Assembly (NCBI GenBank): GCA_922989275.2 | Contig: OV277857.1 | Span: 49,577,083-49,641,082, forward strand | Origin: Gari tellinella | Taxonomy: Eukaryota; Mollusca; Bivalvia; Cardiida; Psammobiidae | Reading direction: 5' to 3' | DNA: 64,000 nt | Shown: one piece after another, positions 12,601 through 23,298 of the stretch | Layout: every line of letters begins with the position of its first letter | Position numbering within the stretch: position 1 is the stretch's first letter | Position numbers and translations under genes: made by a program | Notes under the pieces: generated by a model | Seen by the model: only the letters and a program-made list of their open reading frames with translations | Database searches by the model: none | Told to the model about the DNA's origin: nothing

Positions 12601-14533
12601 TAATATTTTGATAGAAAATGTGCGTTTCTTTTTCGCACTGAGTGTATATCGATAGTCGAAAATGATATCAATGTTCTGAACTCTTTTGTTGGTTATATAA
12701 TAATTATTGATTATAACCTGTTTGGAGCTTATAAAGATAAAGAAAAAAAATAAAATGTTCAGGGCAAAAAGATAAATTAGATACAAGGTATGTATACTTA
12801 CATCAGACAGGTTTCTTGGAATGTCCTCATCATGACTGAAATTGTAATGAAGAGATGGTTATAAAACATGTCGCCCCTAATTCATGATGACCATACAGAG
12901 GTTACTTTTACTGATGATCAGATGTACATGCAAGAAAAGTTTTTCAATTTCGTAGTTTGTTGTACAATTATAATTTAAATACATATCATTTATAGACCTA
13001 TTTTGTTCTCCTTCCTGGATATTCCATATATCGATGTATATGCAAGAAAATGTTATCAATTTCGTAAGTTGTTGTGTAATTATTAATAGTAATATTTTTG
13101 CAAAAAATGTTGAGGCATACGGCATAGGCAATAAAGAAGGGATGTGGTAGTGTTGACTGGCATTGTTGTTCTCGTGTTGTTCTCATGTAGGGAAAGTCCT
13201 CATCATGACTGAAATTGTAATGAAGAGATGGTTATAAAACATGTCACCCCTAGTTCATGATGACCATACAGAGGTTACTTTTACTGATGATCAGATGTAC
13301 ATGCCAGAAAAGTTTTTCAATTTCGTAGTTTGTTGTACAATTAGTACAGGTTGTGATGCTAACAATTCAATAATGATTTAATAATAATTCAAATACGTTC
13401 CTTCTACATACAAAATAATATTTTGATAGAAAATGTGCGTTTCTTTTTCGCACTGAGTGTATATCGATAGTCGAAAATGATATCAATGTTCTGAACTCTT
13501 TTGTTGGTTATATAATAATTATTGATTATAACCTGTTTGGAGCTTATAAAGATAAAGAAAAAAAATAAAATGTTCAGGGCAAAAAGATAAATTAGATACA
13601 AGGTATGTATACTTACATCAGACAGGTTTCTTGGAATGTCCTCATCATGACTGAAATTGTAATGAAGAGATGGTTATAAAACATGTCGCCCCTAATTCAT
13701 GATGACCATACAGAGGTTACTTTTACTGATGATCAGATGTACATGCAAGAAAAGTTTTTCAATTTCGTAGTTTGTTGTACAATTATAATTTAAATACATA
13801 TCATTTATAGACCTATTTTGTTCTCCTTCCTGGATATTCCATATATCGATGTATATGCAAGAAAATGTTATCAATTTCGTAAGTTGTTGTGTAATTATTA
13901 ATAGTAATATTTTTGCCAAAAATGTTGAGGCATACGGCATAGGCAATAAAGAAGGGATGTGGTAGTGTTGACTGGCATTGTTGTTCTCGTGTTGTTCTCA
14001 TGTAGGGAAAGTCCTCATCATGACTGAAATTGTAATTTCAAAATGTTTAGACATACCGCATAGGCAATAAAGAAGGGATGTGTTGACTGGCATTGTGTAG
14101 CGAATGTCCTCATCATGACTGAAATTGTAATGAAGAGATGGTTATAAAACATGTCTACCCTAATTCATGATGTCCATACAGAGGTTACTTTTACTGATGA
14201 TCAGATGTACATGCCAGAAAAGTTTTTCAATTTCGTAGTTTGTTGTACAATTAGTACAGGTTGTGATGCTAACAATTCAATAATGATTTAATAATAATTC
14301 AAATACGTTCCTTCTACATACAAAATAATATTTTGATAGAAAATGTGCGTTTCTTTTTGCGCTGAGTGTATATCGATAGTCGAAAATGATTTTCGACTAT
14401 CGATGTGTATGCATGAAAAGTTTATCAATGTTCTGATTCTGAACTCTTTTGTTTGTTATATAATAATTATTAATTATTACCTGTTTGGAGCTTATGACAA
14501 TAAAAAAAAATAAAAATATTCAGGGCAAAAAGA

Positions 14534-15165
14534 GCCCCTGCTGGTGGGGGGTAGAATACACCAGCTGAATCTCCTGCAGAGGGGTAAGATCCCCCCGAAA
14601 AGGAGCAACCTGTTTGCCGTGGGTTGCGACTCGAAGCACCCTGGATGATGGGATCCTGGTAGTTGAGCAGATGGGATCTCTGAGCGCAGATCCCTGATGC
14701 AACACACTGCTTTGGCCTTGATTCTGGGTGTAGAAGAGCGGTCAGGCATAGCCCGGTCTGATCAATCGGCTCACCATGTCTTGCCCAAGGACACTTATGT
14801 TTTTAATAAGATTATCATTTCTCTTTCCAATAATTTGTTCTTACTATTTATTGGTACTTTCATAAGATATTCAAATAGTCTCTCTATTCTGTCCAAGTGT
14901 CTTTGAAGGCGGTGGTTTAGGGCTAATCAGGTGGATTTGTGTATAGTTGACCAGCGGTTCTCGCGTTGATTAACCTATCGACCAGAAGACATCCTATTTA
15001 GCGGTAGTGTGTCGGAGGTACGGCGTTGGCTCTACTTTGCTGTTTATCTGAGTATATCATTCATGTAACCCTGGTGTTTTTCGCTGGAGATATCCCGAAA
15101 ACATCCCCTTGTTGGACTCCGTGGTGGGTGGGGAACATGGATGATGAATTTTCTGCGGTAATGCC
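14534..15165 (+). promoter_or_regulatory. LINE 5' UTR, presumed internal promoter
   Basis: This is a 632-bp leader from the element start to the ORF1 ATG. Its first ~250 bp are much richer in G+C than the host array (GCCCCTGCTGGTGGGGGG...). No TATA box was seen. LINEs of this class carry internal promoters, so that role is inferred from position. Short ORFs here (14697-14906, 15026-15265) look incidental. Confidence 0.55.
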
Positions 15166-16758
15166 ATGGCTAATCCAGTTCATAATCGCTCTAATAGCAA
15201 AGCTAATACTTTCAAAAGGTCACGGAAGGACTCCGAGTCATCGGAATCTGACCGTGAATACATAACAAAATCTCAATCTTCAACACATTGGAACAAATTC
15301 TTAGTCATTTGTCCAGTAAAGGATGACCAATCTTTGGCAAAGTTGTCACCTTTTGCAGTGGCGAAAGCACTGCAGGGATTGGTGGGTGAACCAAAAGATG
15401 TTAAAGTTTTACGTTCAGGCAATATTTTGGTAGAATGTATGAAAAAACAACAATCTGATAACTTACTGAAAAGTAAAGTTTTCGCTGGCATTTCAATTTC
15501 TGTATCTCCTCATCAGTCTCTGAACTCCTGCAAAGGAGTTGTTAAAAGCTATGACCTTCGGCATACTGATGAGAAGGAAATGCTGGCAGAACTTAGTAAT
15601 CAGAATGTCACGGATGTTAAACGTATTAAGTTTGTAAGAAATGGTAAGGAAATAATTACCAATACTTTCATTCTTAAGTTTAACGTTCCTACTGTACCAT
15701 CATCTATTAAATGTGGCTTTTTAAACATTCAGGTTGACCCATTTATCCCCAATCCTCTGCGGTGCTTTAACTGCCAAAGATTTGGCCATCACAAGGACAA
15801 GTGCACTAAAAAACCAGTTTGTGCCCGTTGTGGCGAAGAAGATCATGATTCCTCTTCCTGCGGAAACCCTTTGAAGTGTTTTAACTGCAAAGGGGATCAC
15901 TTTGTATACTCGAAAGAGTGTCCAAAGTGGAAACAGGAAAAGGAAATTCAGACTGTTAAAGTTGTGAAAAATGTATCTTTTTCTGATGCTCGCAAGCTTG
16001 TGGAAGCTTCAAAACCTTCCACACCTGGTGGCCCATCGGCACCATCGTATGCTGCTGTCTCTCGACCAGCCTCTGCTTTTGTGTTTGGACCAGCTGCTGG
16101 TGTTGTGTCTGGACCAGCCTCTGATGTTGTGTCTAGACCAACCCCAGTCCAGGAGTGTACTTCTTGCAAGCTCTTGGTTGAACAATTGTGTGCCATCTTT
16201 CCTGAAAAGGCAAATAAAATTAAAGATGTTCTTAAAGCTCTTTCAGACAACTCTTCCAAACCTTCAACTTCTAAAACTTCATCTTCTAAATCTTTATCTC
16301 AAAATCCTCCACCTTTTAAACCTACACTACCACCAAAACCCTCAACACCTTCCCTTCCGATTCAAACGAAGGATGGTAAGCAATCTAAATCCAAGTCACA
16401 AAAGTCAAGTAGCACACAGGAAAACAAAGGTAACACAAAATCACCGAAAAAGAAATCTACACAGTCAAAAGGGCAGCGATTGGGAGCTGATGTCGATACT
16501 CCCATCGCTCTAAACAACAAATACTCTGCACTTCACTCTGTTGAAGATGCAGATGATTCCCATTTGGGCTGGGTACATCCACCATCGTGGTCGGATGATC
16601 TTGGCGACTGGCGAAATGCACCTGCAAAGGTGCCTAAATGTGGCAACTCGGAGGAAGAGTCGATGGATGTTAATACATCCACCGCCCCTTCCTCAGGGTC
16701 TCCCATAAAGAAACCTAAGGACAAAAAGATTGTCCCTATATATCCTCCTTGTAACTAA
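15166..16758 (+). CDS. LINE ORF1: gag-like RNA-binding protein with three CCHC zinc knuckles
   Basis: This 530-residue protein is expected to bind element RNA and act as a nucleic-acid chaperone in the retrotransposition particle. Residues 1-40 are Ser/Lys-rich. Residues ~43-190 resemble the RRM/PRE-type fold region of ORF1 proteins. Three knuckles follow: C200-C203-H208-C213, C219-C222-H227-C232 and C238-C241-H245-C252. The second half is low in complexity, rich in Ser, Pro and Lys, with a basic run near 400-440. The first ATG lies in CCATGGCT context. A 34-bp gap separates its stop from the ORF2 ATG, so ORF2 is probably translated by reinitiation or a similar route. No stops or frameshifts interrupt it. 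It resembles gag-like proteins of I-group LINEs rather than retroviral gag. Confidence 0.9.
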   Translation: MANPVHNRSNSKANTFKRSRKDSESSESDREYITKSQSSTHWNKFLVICPVKDDQSLAKLSPFAVAKALQGLVGEPKDVKVLRSGNILVECMKKQQSDNLLKSKVFAGISISVSPHQSLNSCKGVVKSYDLRHTDEKEMLAELSNQNVTDVKRIKFVRNGKEIITNTFILKFNVPTVPSSIKCGFLNIQVDPFIPNPLRCFNCQRFGHHKDKCTKKPVCARCGEEDHDSSSCGNPLKCFNCKGDHFVYSKECPKWKQEKEIQTVKVVKNVSFSDARKLVEASKPSTPGGPSAPSYAAVSRPASAFVFGPAAGVVSGPASDVVSRPTPVQECTSCKLLVEQLCAIFPEKANKIKDVLKALSDNSSKPSTSKTSSSKSLSQNPPPFKPTLPPKPSTPSLPIQTKDGKQSKSKSQKSSSTQENKGNTKSPKKKSTQSKGQRLGADVDTPIALNNKYSALHSVEDADDSHLGWVHPPSWSDDLGDWRNAPAKVPKCGNSEEESMDVNTSTAPSSGSPIKKPKDKKIVPIYPPCN

Positions 16759-16792
16759 ATGATCTTAATTACTCTTTAATCATTAATCAATA

Positions 16793-19700
16793 ATGAAAAA
16801 TTGCGTTATACAATGGAATTGTAGAGGACTTAAGGCAAATTACAATGAAATTCTTCTGTTATTGAATAAACATGATCCTGCTCTCATGTGTCTTCAAGAA
16901 ACTTTCTTGAAGGACACTGATCAAATCAACTTTAGAAATTATTCTATTTATAATCATATTTTTAATGATGGTGAAAAAGCTGCTGGCGGCTCTTCCATTA
17001 TTGTGAACAACTCTGTTGTTCATAGTCATGTATCTATCAAATCTAATTTACAAGTTGTTGCAGTCAGTGTAACCCTTCACAAAGCTATTACATTTTGTTC
17101 AATTTACATTCCGCCAAGGACCACAGTTAATAAAAAAGATCTTGACGCTCTGATTGAACAATTGCCCTCACCTTTTATTTTGTTAGGGGATTTTAATAGC
17201 CATAACCCATTATGGGGTTCTGATCATTCTAATGCTATGGGTAAGATTGTTGAGGATTTTGTTGGTGAGCACGATTTGTGCATCTTCAACAATAAGTCTC
17301 CAACTTATCTTCACCCGGCATCAGGGTCTTTAACTTGCATTGATCTTTCCATTTCTTACCCTACTGTTTATTTGGATTATGATTGGAGAGTTGGTGACGA
17401 CCAATGTGGTAGTGACCACTTTCCAATATTTCTAAATAATATTGCTTCTCCAGTCGAGGAATGTGTTCCTCGCTGGAAACTCAAGAAGGCAAATTGGGAA
17501 AATTTTGAAATTCTGTGTAAAGAAAAATTAGATTCAGATATTTTTAAAGATATTGATGACCCCATTGAAATGTTCACCTCTATTTTATATTCAATAGCAG
17601 AAGAATGCATTCCTAAGTCCTCATCAAACCCTAAGAAACCTCCAAAACCTTGGTATAATGATGATTGTAAGGAGGCTATTCGTAAACGTAAGTCGGCTCT
17701 TAGAAGGTTTAGAGTAAGTCCTACTGAGGACAATTTAAACCATTTTAGAGTATTTAGGGCTAAAGCTCGTCGTACTTTTAAGACTGCAAAGTCGCAGTCT
17801 TGGAAGAATTATGTATCTAAATTAAATTCTCGCTCATCAGTAAAGAAGGTATGGGATATGGTACGTAAAATAAGCGGTAAAGGTAAATCTTCATTTGGTC
17901 ATTTAAATGTTGATGATAAAAAAATAACAGATGTTAAAGATATTGCCAATTCCTTGGCTGATGCTTTTGCTAAAAATTCTTCATCAGCTAAGTCTTCTCC
18001 TGAATTTAGAAATATCAAAAAGTCTAAAGAAAAAGAAAAACTTAATTTCAAATCTTGTAACACCGAAAGTTACAATTTACCTTTTACTGAAAAAGAACTC
18101 TATGATTCTCTTAATAAATCCCACGATACAGCTGTTGGACCTGATGATATTCATTATCAATTTTTAAAGCACTTGCCTATAAATTGTATGAATGTACTTT
18201 TAGATATTTTTAATCATATATGGTCAAGTGGTAAACTTCCCAGATTTTGGAAACAGGCGACAGTCATCCCTGTTCCAAAACCTGGGAAGGATAACACAGA
18301 CCCAAATAGTTATCGCCCTATAGCATTGACGAGTTGCGTATGCAAAACCTTAGAGCGCATGATTAATGCAAGACTTGTTTGGTATCTTGAATCCAACAAT
18401 CTCATTACGGAGTATCAAAGTGGATTCAGGAGCCAAAGAAGTACTAATGATCATTTAGTTAGATTGGAATCTTTTATTCGTGAAGCTTTCGTCAAGAAGG
18501 AGCACTTAGTTGCTGTCTTCTTTGACCTTGAGAAAGCATATGACACAACATGGAAGTATGGTATCATGAAAGACCTGCATGAAAATGGCCTTAAAGGTCG
18601 ACTTCCAATTTTTATTGAAAATTTTTTAAATGATAGGGAGTTTCAAGTCCGAGTTGGAACTACCCTTTCTGATATGCAAAAGCAGGAAATGGGTGTTCCA
18701 CAAGGAAGTATTTTATCAGTAACTCTGTTTAATGTAAAAATTAATAATATTGTTAAATGTTTAACAAATGACACAGATTGTTCATTGTATGTTGATGACT
18801 TTTTAATTTGTTACCGTTCCAAAAACATTAATACTGTTGAACGTCAACTTCAGCTGTCCATTAATAAAATTCAAAAATGGGCTACTGAGAATGGTTTTAA
18901 ATTTTCAAGATCAAAAACAAATTGTGTGCATTTCTGTCAACTTAGAAAATTTCATCCTGATCCCGAATTGCACCTGGATGGTAGCCCCATTCCAGTCGTG
19001 GATCAGGCGAAATTTCTCGGTGTCATTTTTGACAAGAAACTTTCTTTTATCCCTCATATAAAATATTTAAAGGCAAAATGCCAGAAAACTTTAAAATTAC
19101 TTCGCGTTCTTGCACATACCGACTGGGGTGCAGATCGTACTGTAATGCTTAGATTATACAGAAGTTTAGTTAGATCCAAACTTGATTATGGTTGTTGTGT
19201 TTATGGCTCTGCAAGGAAATCATACTTGCGGATGCTTGACCCAATACATCATCAAGGTTTACGTTTAGCTTTGGGTGCCTTTCGGACATCCCCTGCTAAA
19301 AGTTTATATGTCGAGGCCAATGAGCCTTCTCTTTACTCTCGTCGTGAAAAACTATCAATGCAATATACTTCAAAGTTAGCTTCAAACCGTTCAAATCCAA
19401 CATATAATAATGTGTTTAAACCTAAACATAAACGTTTATTTAAATCTAAAGAAAAGGTTATTCCATCCTTTGGAATACGTATGAAAAACTCTTTTGAAAG
19501 TAGTGGTATAGATTTGTCTTTGGTTGAAGAGACCAAAGTCGAATCTATACCACCTTGGACTATTAAACGACCAAATGTCATTTTTGATCTAACTTGGCAT
19601 AAGAAGTCTGAAACAAACTCGCTTGAATTCAAGTCCTTTTTTAATGAAATCATTTCAAAATTTGAAGATTTTAAACAAATTTATACTGATGGTTCGAAAG

Positions 19701-20470
19701 ATGACGAGAAGGTCGCTGCTGCTTTTGTGACTGACAATACGGTTACAAAGTTTCGGCTCCCTGACAATGCCTCTATATTTTCAGCAGAGATCAAGGCTAT
19801 TGATTTAGCTCTTGATTATATTGCTGAGGATTCATATAGTAAACATATAATATTTTCGGATTCTCTTTCTGTATTACAATCATTGCGTAAAGGTTCTACT
19901 AAAAATGTACTTATTAAAAATATTGTTTTAAAATATCATGAACTGTCTAATTCTAAAGATGTAAAATTTTGTTGGGTACCTAGTCATTGTGGAATTAAGG
20001 GCAATGAGAGGGCAGACTTAGAAGCTAAGTCTGCCCTGTCATTGCCTGAATCTGATATGGATCTTCCTTATTCGGATTTTAAACCACAGATAACTAAATT
20101 TATTTTAAGAAATTGGCAGGAGTCTTGGAGTGGGGAAACTCACAACAAACTCCATGCCATTAAACCTGTATTAGGTGAAAGTTTAAACTCATGCCGGTCG
20201 ATTCGCCGAGATGAGGTAGTTTTAGCTAGACTAAGAATTGGACATTCTTATATTACACATTCATATCTTTTAAAACGTGAGGTTCAACCAGAATGTTTAT
20301 TTTGTTTTGAACCTTATACAATTCAGCACATTCTTATTGATTGTGCTGATTTAACTTTAATTAGAAATAGGTTCTTTCAGGCAGATTCCCTGCGGGAACT
20401 GTTTGAGTTTGTTGATATTTATAAAATACTTGAATTTTTAAAAGAGATTAATTTATATTATAAAATTTGA
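16793..20470 (+). CDS. LINE ORF2: endonuclease / reverse transcriptase / RNase H polyprotein
   Basis: The protein has 1225 residues. The N-terminal apurinic-type endonuclease shows QWNCRG (N9), LQET (E36), GDFN (D133, N135) and SDHFP (D208, H209). It nicks the target to start target-primed reverse transcription. The reverse transcriptase spans ~430-730, with SYRPIALTS, QSGFR, FDLEKAYD (D578), MGVPQGSILS and the active-site YVDD at 666-669. RNase H spans ~960-1085, with YTDGSK (D966), SAEIKAI (E999), FSDS (D1023) and WVPSHCG (H1065) then NERAD, so all the usual acidic and histidine positions are present. A C-terminal CLFC...H...C knuckle follows. All domains are intact in one frame, which suggests a competent copy. 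The ORF ends 201 bp before the end of the ATTC tail. Confidence 0.95.
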   Translation: MKNCVIQWNCRGLKANYNEILLLLNKHDPALMCLQETFLKDTDQINFRNYSIYNHIFNDGEKAAGGSSIIVNNSVVHSHVSIKSNLQVVAVSVTLHKAITFCSIYIPPRTTVNKKDLDALIEQLPSPFILLGDFNSHNPLWGSDHSNAMGKIVEDFVGEHDLCIFNNKSPTYLHPASGSLTCIDLSISYPTVYLDYDWRVGDDQCGSDHFPIFLNNIASPVEECVPRWKLKKANWENFEILCKEKLDSDIFKDIDDPIEMFTSILYSIAEECIPKSSSNPKKPPKPWYNDDCKEAIRKRKSALRRFRVSPTEDNLNHFRVFRAKARRTFKTAKSQSWKNYVSKLNSRSSVKKVWDMVRKISGKGKSSFGHLNVDDKKITDVKDIANSLADAFAKNSSSAKSSPEFRNIKKSKEKEKLNFKSCNTESYNLPFTEKELYDSLNKSHDTAVGPDDIHYQFLKHLPINCMNVLLDIFNHIWSSGKLPRFWKQATVIPVPKPGKDNTDPNSYRPIALTSCVCKTLERMINARLVWYLESNNLITEYQSGFRSQRSTNDHLVRLESFIREAFVKKEHLVAVFFDLEKAYDTTWKYGIMKDLHENGLKGRLPIFIENFLNDREFQVRVGTTLSDMQKQEMGVPQGSILSVTLFNVKINNIVKCLTNDTDCSLYVDDFLICYRSKNINTVERQLQLSINKIQKWATENGFKFSRSKTNCVHFCQLRKFHPDPELHLDGSPIPVVDQAKFLGVIFDKKLSFIPHIKYLKAKCQKTLKLLRVLAHTDWGADRTVMLRLYRSLVRSKLDYGCCVYGSARKSYLRMLDPIHHQGLRLALGAFRTSPAKSLYVEANEPSLYSRREKLSMQYTSKLASNRSNPTYNNVFKPKHKRLFKSKEKVIPSFGIRMKNSFESSGIDLSLVEETKVESIPPWTIKRPNVIFDLTWHKKSETNSLEFKSFFNEIISKFEDFKQIYTDGSKDDEKVAAAFVTDNTVTKFRLPDNASIFSAEIKAIDLALDYIAEDSYSKHIIFSDSLSVLQSLRKGSTKNVLIKNIVLKYHELSNSKDVKFCWVPSHCGIKGNERADLEAKSALSLPESDMDLPYSDFKPQITKFILRNWQESWSGETHNKLHAIKPVLGESLNSCRSIRRDEVVLARLRIGHSYITHSYLLKREVQPECLFCFEPYTIQHILIDCADLTLIRNRFFQADSLRELFEFVDIYKILEFLKEINLYYKI

Positions 20471-20671
20471 ATAAATTATATTTTTTAAAAATAATTTTTG
20501 TATGTCGATTATGTGTTGTCCATATTTTGTTTACTTTCCCGTTGATCGGGACTGACATTGACGTAATCTATTAGTTGATATTGTTTTAAATTTGATATTG
20601 TAATTATTTATTCGGCTCTAAATGACCTTTTTGTGTCGATGGGCCGTAAAACACCATTCATTCATTCATTC
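20471..20671 (+). other. LINE 3' UTR and (ATTC)n tail
   Basis: This is an AT-rich 3' UTR with a small hairpin (CCCGTTGATCGGG) ending in GATGGGCCGTAAAACACC followed by about five ATTC units. The same end is found in both larger fragments and in all three micro-insertions. The tail is therefore the priming end. Confidence 0.88.
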
Positions 20672-22131
20672 ATTCAGGGCAAAAAGATAAATAAGGTATA
20701 TGGTATGTATACTTACCTTTGGAATGTCCTCATCATGACTGAAATTGTAATGAAGAGATGGTTATAAAACATGTCGCCCCTAATTCATGATGACCATACA
20801 GAGGTTACTTTTACTGATGATCAGATGTACATGCAAGAAAAGTTTTTCAATTTCGTAGTTTGTTGTACAATTATAATTTAAATACATATCATTTATAGAC
20901 CTATTTTGTTCTCCTTCCTGGATATTCCATATATCGATGTATATGCAAGAAAATGTTATCAATTTCGTAAGTTGTTGTGTAATTATTAATAGTAATATTT
21001 TTGCAAAAAATGTTGAGTCATACGGCATAGGCAATAAAGAAGGTATGTGGTAGTGTTGACTGGCATTGTTGTTCTCGTGTTGTTCTCATGTAGGGAAAGT
21101 CCTCATCATGACTGAAATTGTAATTTCAAAATGTTTAGACATACCGCATAGGCAATAAAGAAGGGATGTGTTGACTGGCATTGTGTAGCGAATGTCCTCA
21201 TCATGACTGAAATTGTAATGAAGAGATGGTTATAAAACATGTCACCCCTAATTCATGATGACCATACAGAGGTTACTTTTACTGATGATCAGATGTACAT
21301 GCCAGAAAAGTTTTTCAATTTCGTAGTTTGTTGTACAATTAGTACAGGTTGTGATGCTAACAATTCAATAATGATTTAATAATAATTCAAATACGTTCCT
21401 TCTACATACAAAATAATATTTTGATAGAAAATGTGCGTTTCTTTTTGCGCTGAGTGTATATCGATAGTCGAAAATGATTTTCGACTATCGATGTATATGC
21501 ATGAAAAGTTTATCAATGTTCTGATTCTGAACTCTTTTGTTTGTTATATGATAATTATTAATTATTACCTGTTTGGAGCTTATGACAATAAAAAAAAATA
21601 AAAATATTCAGGGCAAAAAGATAAATAAGGTATATGGTATGTATACTTACCTTTGGAATGTCCTCATCATGACTGAAATTGTAATGAAGAGATGGTTATA
21701 AAACATGTCACCCCTAATTCATGATGACCATACAGAGGTTACTTTTACTGATGATCAGATGTACATGCAAGAAAAGTTTTTCAATTTCGTAGTTTGTTGT
21801 ACAATTATAATTTAAATACATATCATTTATAGACCTATTTTGTTCTCCTTCCTGGATATTCCATATATCGATGTATATGCAAGAAAATGTTATCAATTTC
21901 GTAAGTTGTTGTGTAATTATTAATAGTAATATTTTTGCAAAAAATGTTGAGGCATACGGCATAGGCAATAAAGAAGGGATGTGGTAGTGTTGACTGGCAT
22001 TGTTGTTCTCGTGTTGTTCTCATGTAGGGAAAGTCCTCATCATGACTGAAATTGTAATTTCAAAATGTTTAGACATACCGCATAGGCAATAAAGAAGGGA
22101 TGTGTTGACTGGCATTGTGTAGCGAATGTCC

Positions 22132-23298
22132 TCATCATGACTGACCAAAGTCGAATCTATACCACCTTGGACTATTAAACGACCAAATGTCATTTTTTAT
22201 CTAACTTGGCATAAGAAGTCTGAGACAAACTCGCTTGAATTCAAATCCTTTTTTAATGAAATCATTTCAAAATTTGAAGATTTTAAACAAATTTATACTG
22301 ATGGTTCAAAAGATGATGAGAAGGTCGCTGCTGCTTTTGTGACTGACAATACGGTTACAAGGTTACGGCTCCCTGACAATGCCTCTATATTTTCAGCAGA
22401 GATCAAGGCTATTGATTTAGCTCTTGATTATATTGCTGAAGATTCATATAGTAAACATATAATCTTTTCGGATTCTCTTTCTGTATTACAATCATTGAGT
22501 AAAGGTTCTACTAAAAATGTACTTGTTAAAAATATTGTTTTAAAATTTCATGAACTGTCTAATTCTAAAGATGTAAAATTTTGTTGGGTACCTAGTCATT
22601 GTGGAATTAAGGGCAATGAGAGGGCAGACTTAGAAGCTAAGTCTGCCCTGTCGTTGCCTGAATCTGATATGGATCTTCCTTATTCGGATTTCAAACCACA
22701 GATTACTAAATTTATTTTAAGAAATTGGCAGGAGTCTTGGAGTGGGGAAACTCACAACAAACTCCATGCCATTAAACCTGTATTAGGTGAAAGTTTGAAC
22801 TCATGCCGGTCGATTCGCCGGGATGAGGTAGTTTTAGCTAGATTGAGAATAGGACATTCTTATATTACACATTCATATCTTTTAAAATGTGAGGTTCAAC
22901 CAGAATGTTTATTTTGTTTTGAACCTTACACAATTCAGCACATTCTTATTGATTGTGTTGATTTATCTTTAATTAGAAATAGGTTCTTTCAGGCAGATTC
23001 CCTGCGGGAACTGTTTGAGTTTGTTGATATTTATAAAATACTTGAATTTTTAAAAGAGATTAATTTATATTATAAAATTTGAATAAATTATATTTTTTAA
23101 AGATAATTTTTGTATGTCGATTATGTTTTGTCCATATTTTGTTTACTTTCCCGTTGATCGGGACTGACATTGACGTAATCTATTAGTTGATATTGTTTTA
23201 AATTTGATATTGTAATTATTTATTCGGCTCTAAATGACCTTTTTGTGTCGATGGGCCGTAAAACACCATTCATTCATTCATTCATTCATCATGACTGA
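22132..23298 (+). mobile_element. 5'-truncated LINE copy, ~1.14 kb, with target duplication
   Basis: Bases 22145-23285 match the last ~1.14 kb of the full LINE (from ORF2 codon ~912) including the ATTC tail. It is flanked by 13-bp direct repeats TCATCATGACTGA (22132-22144, 23286-23298). The target is exactly the mini-exon/3' splice-site junction of an array module. Confidence 0.92.
22147..23082 (+). pseudogene. ORF2 C-terminal fragment with intact RNase H domain
   Basis: The reading frame is open from the truncation point to the native stop, so about 311 codons survive, with YTDGSK, SAEIKAI, FSDS and WVPSHCG all kept. The first ATG inside it is at 22339 (247 codons). It has several substitutions relative to the full copy but no stop. 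It has no start signal or promoter of its own, so it is dead on arrival rather than functional. Confidence 0.85.

Larger units (their letters stand above)
1..14533. repeat. Higher-order tandem array (left block), continues past window start
   Basis: This is a tandem array of near-identical AT-rich modules. Equivalent points recur at 790, 2165, 2979, 3949, 5205, 6580, 7955, 10687, 12062, 12877 and 13692, giving steps of 1375, 814-815 and 1256 bp. The 1375-bp step is an ~815-bp module plus an ~560-bp module. Two module types differ in their minus-strand exon-like segment (34 or 22 nt) and in the intron-like part: the 22-nt type has a 33-bp palindrome around 1469-1511 that the 34-nt type lacks. 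Copies differ by only scattered substitutions, so the array is young or homogenised. The same 62-, 84- and 124-residue minus-strand ORFs recur in every copy; they are shadows of the repeat and I do not call them genes. The array starts before base 1. Confidence 0.95.
14534..20671 (+). mobile_element. Full-length I-type (I/Nimb-like) non-LTR retrotransposon
   Basis: The element is ~6.1 kb. It has a GC-richer 5' UTR, ORF1 (CCHC zinc knuckles), ORF2 (endonuclease, reverse transcriptase, RNase H, C-terminal CCHC), a short AT-rich 3' UTR and a tail of ATTC repeats instead of poly(A). It is flanked by a direct repeat ATTCAGGGCAAAAAGA (14518-14533 and 20672-20687), although the first four bases could belong to the tail. 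Both ORFs are uninterrupted, so it may be active or very recent. The clade assignment rests on RNase H plus the ORF1 knuckles; a tree of the RT domain would decide between I, Nimb and relatives. Confidence 0.92.

Noticed and set aside
15971..16513. 180-codon plus-strand ORF overlapping ORF1
   Set aside because: Overlapping shadow in another frame of the Pro/Ser-rich part of ORF1; Leu-rich without domains.
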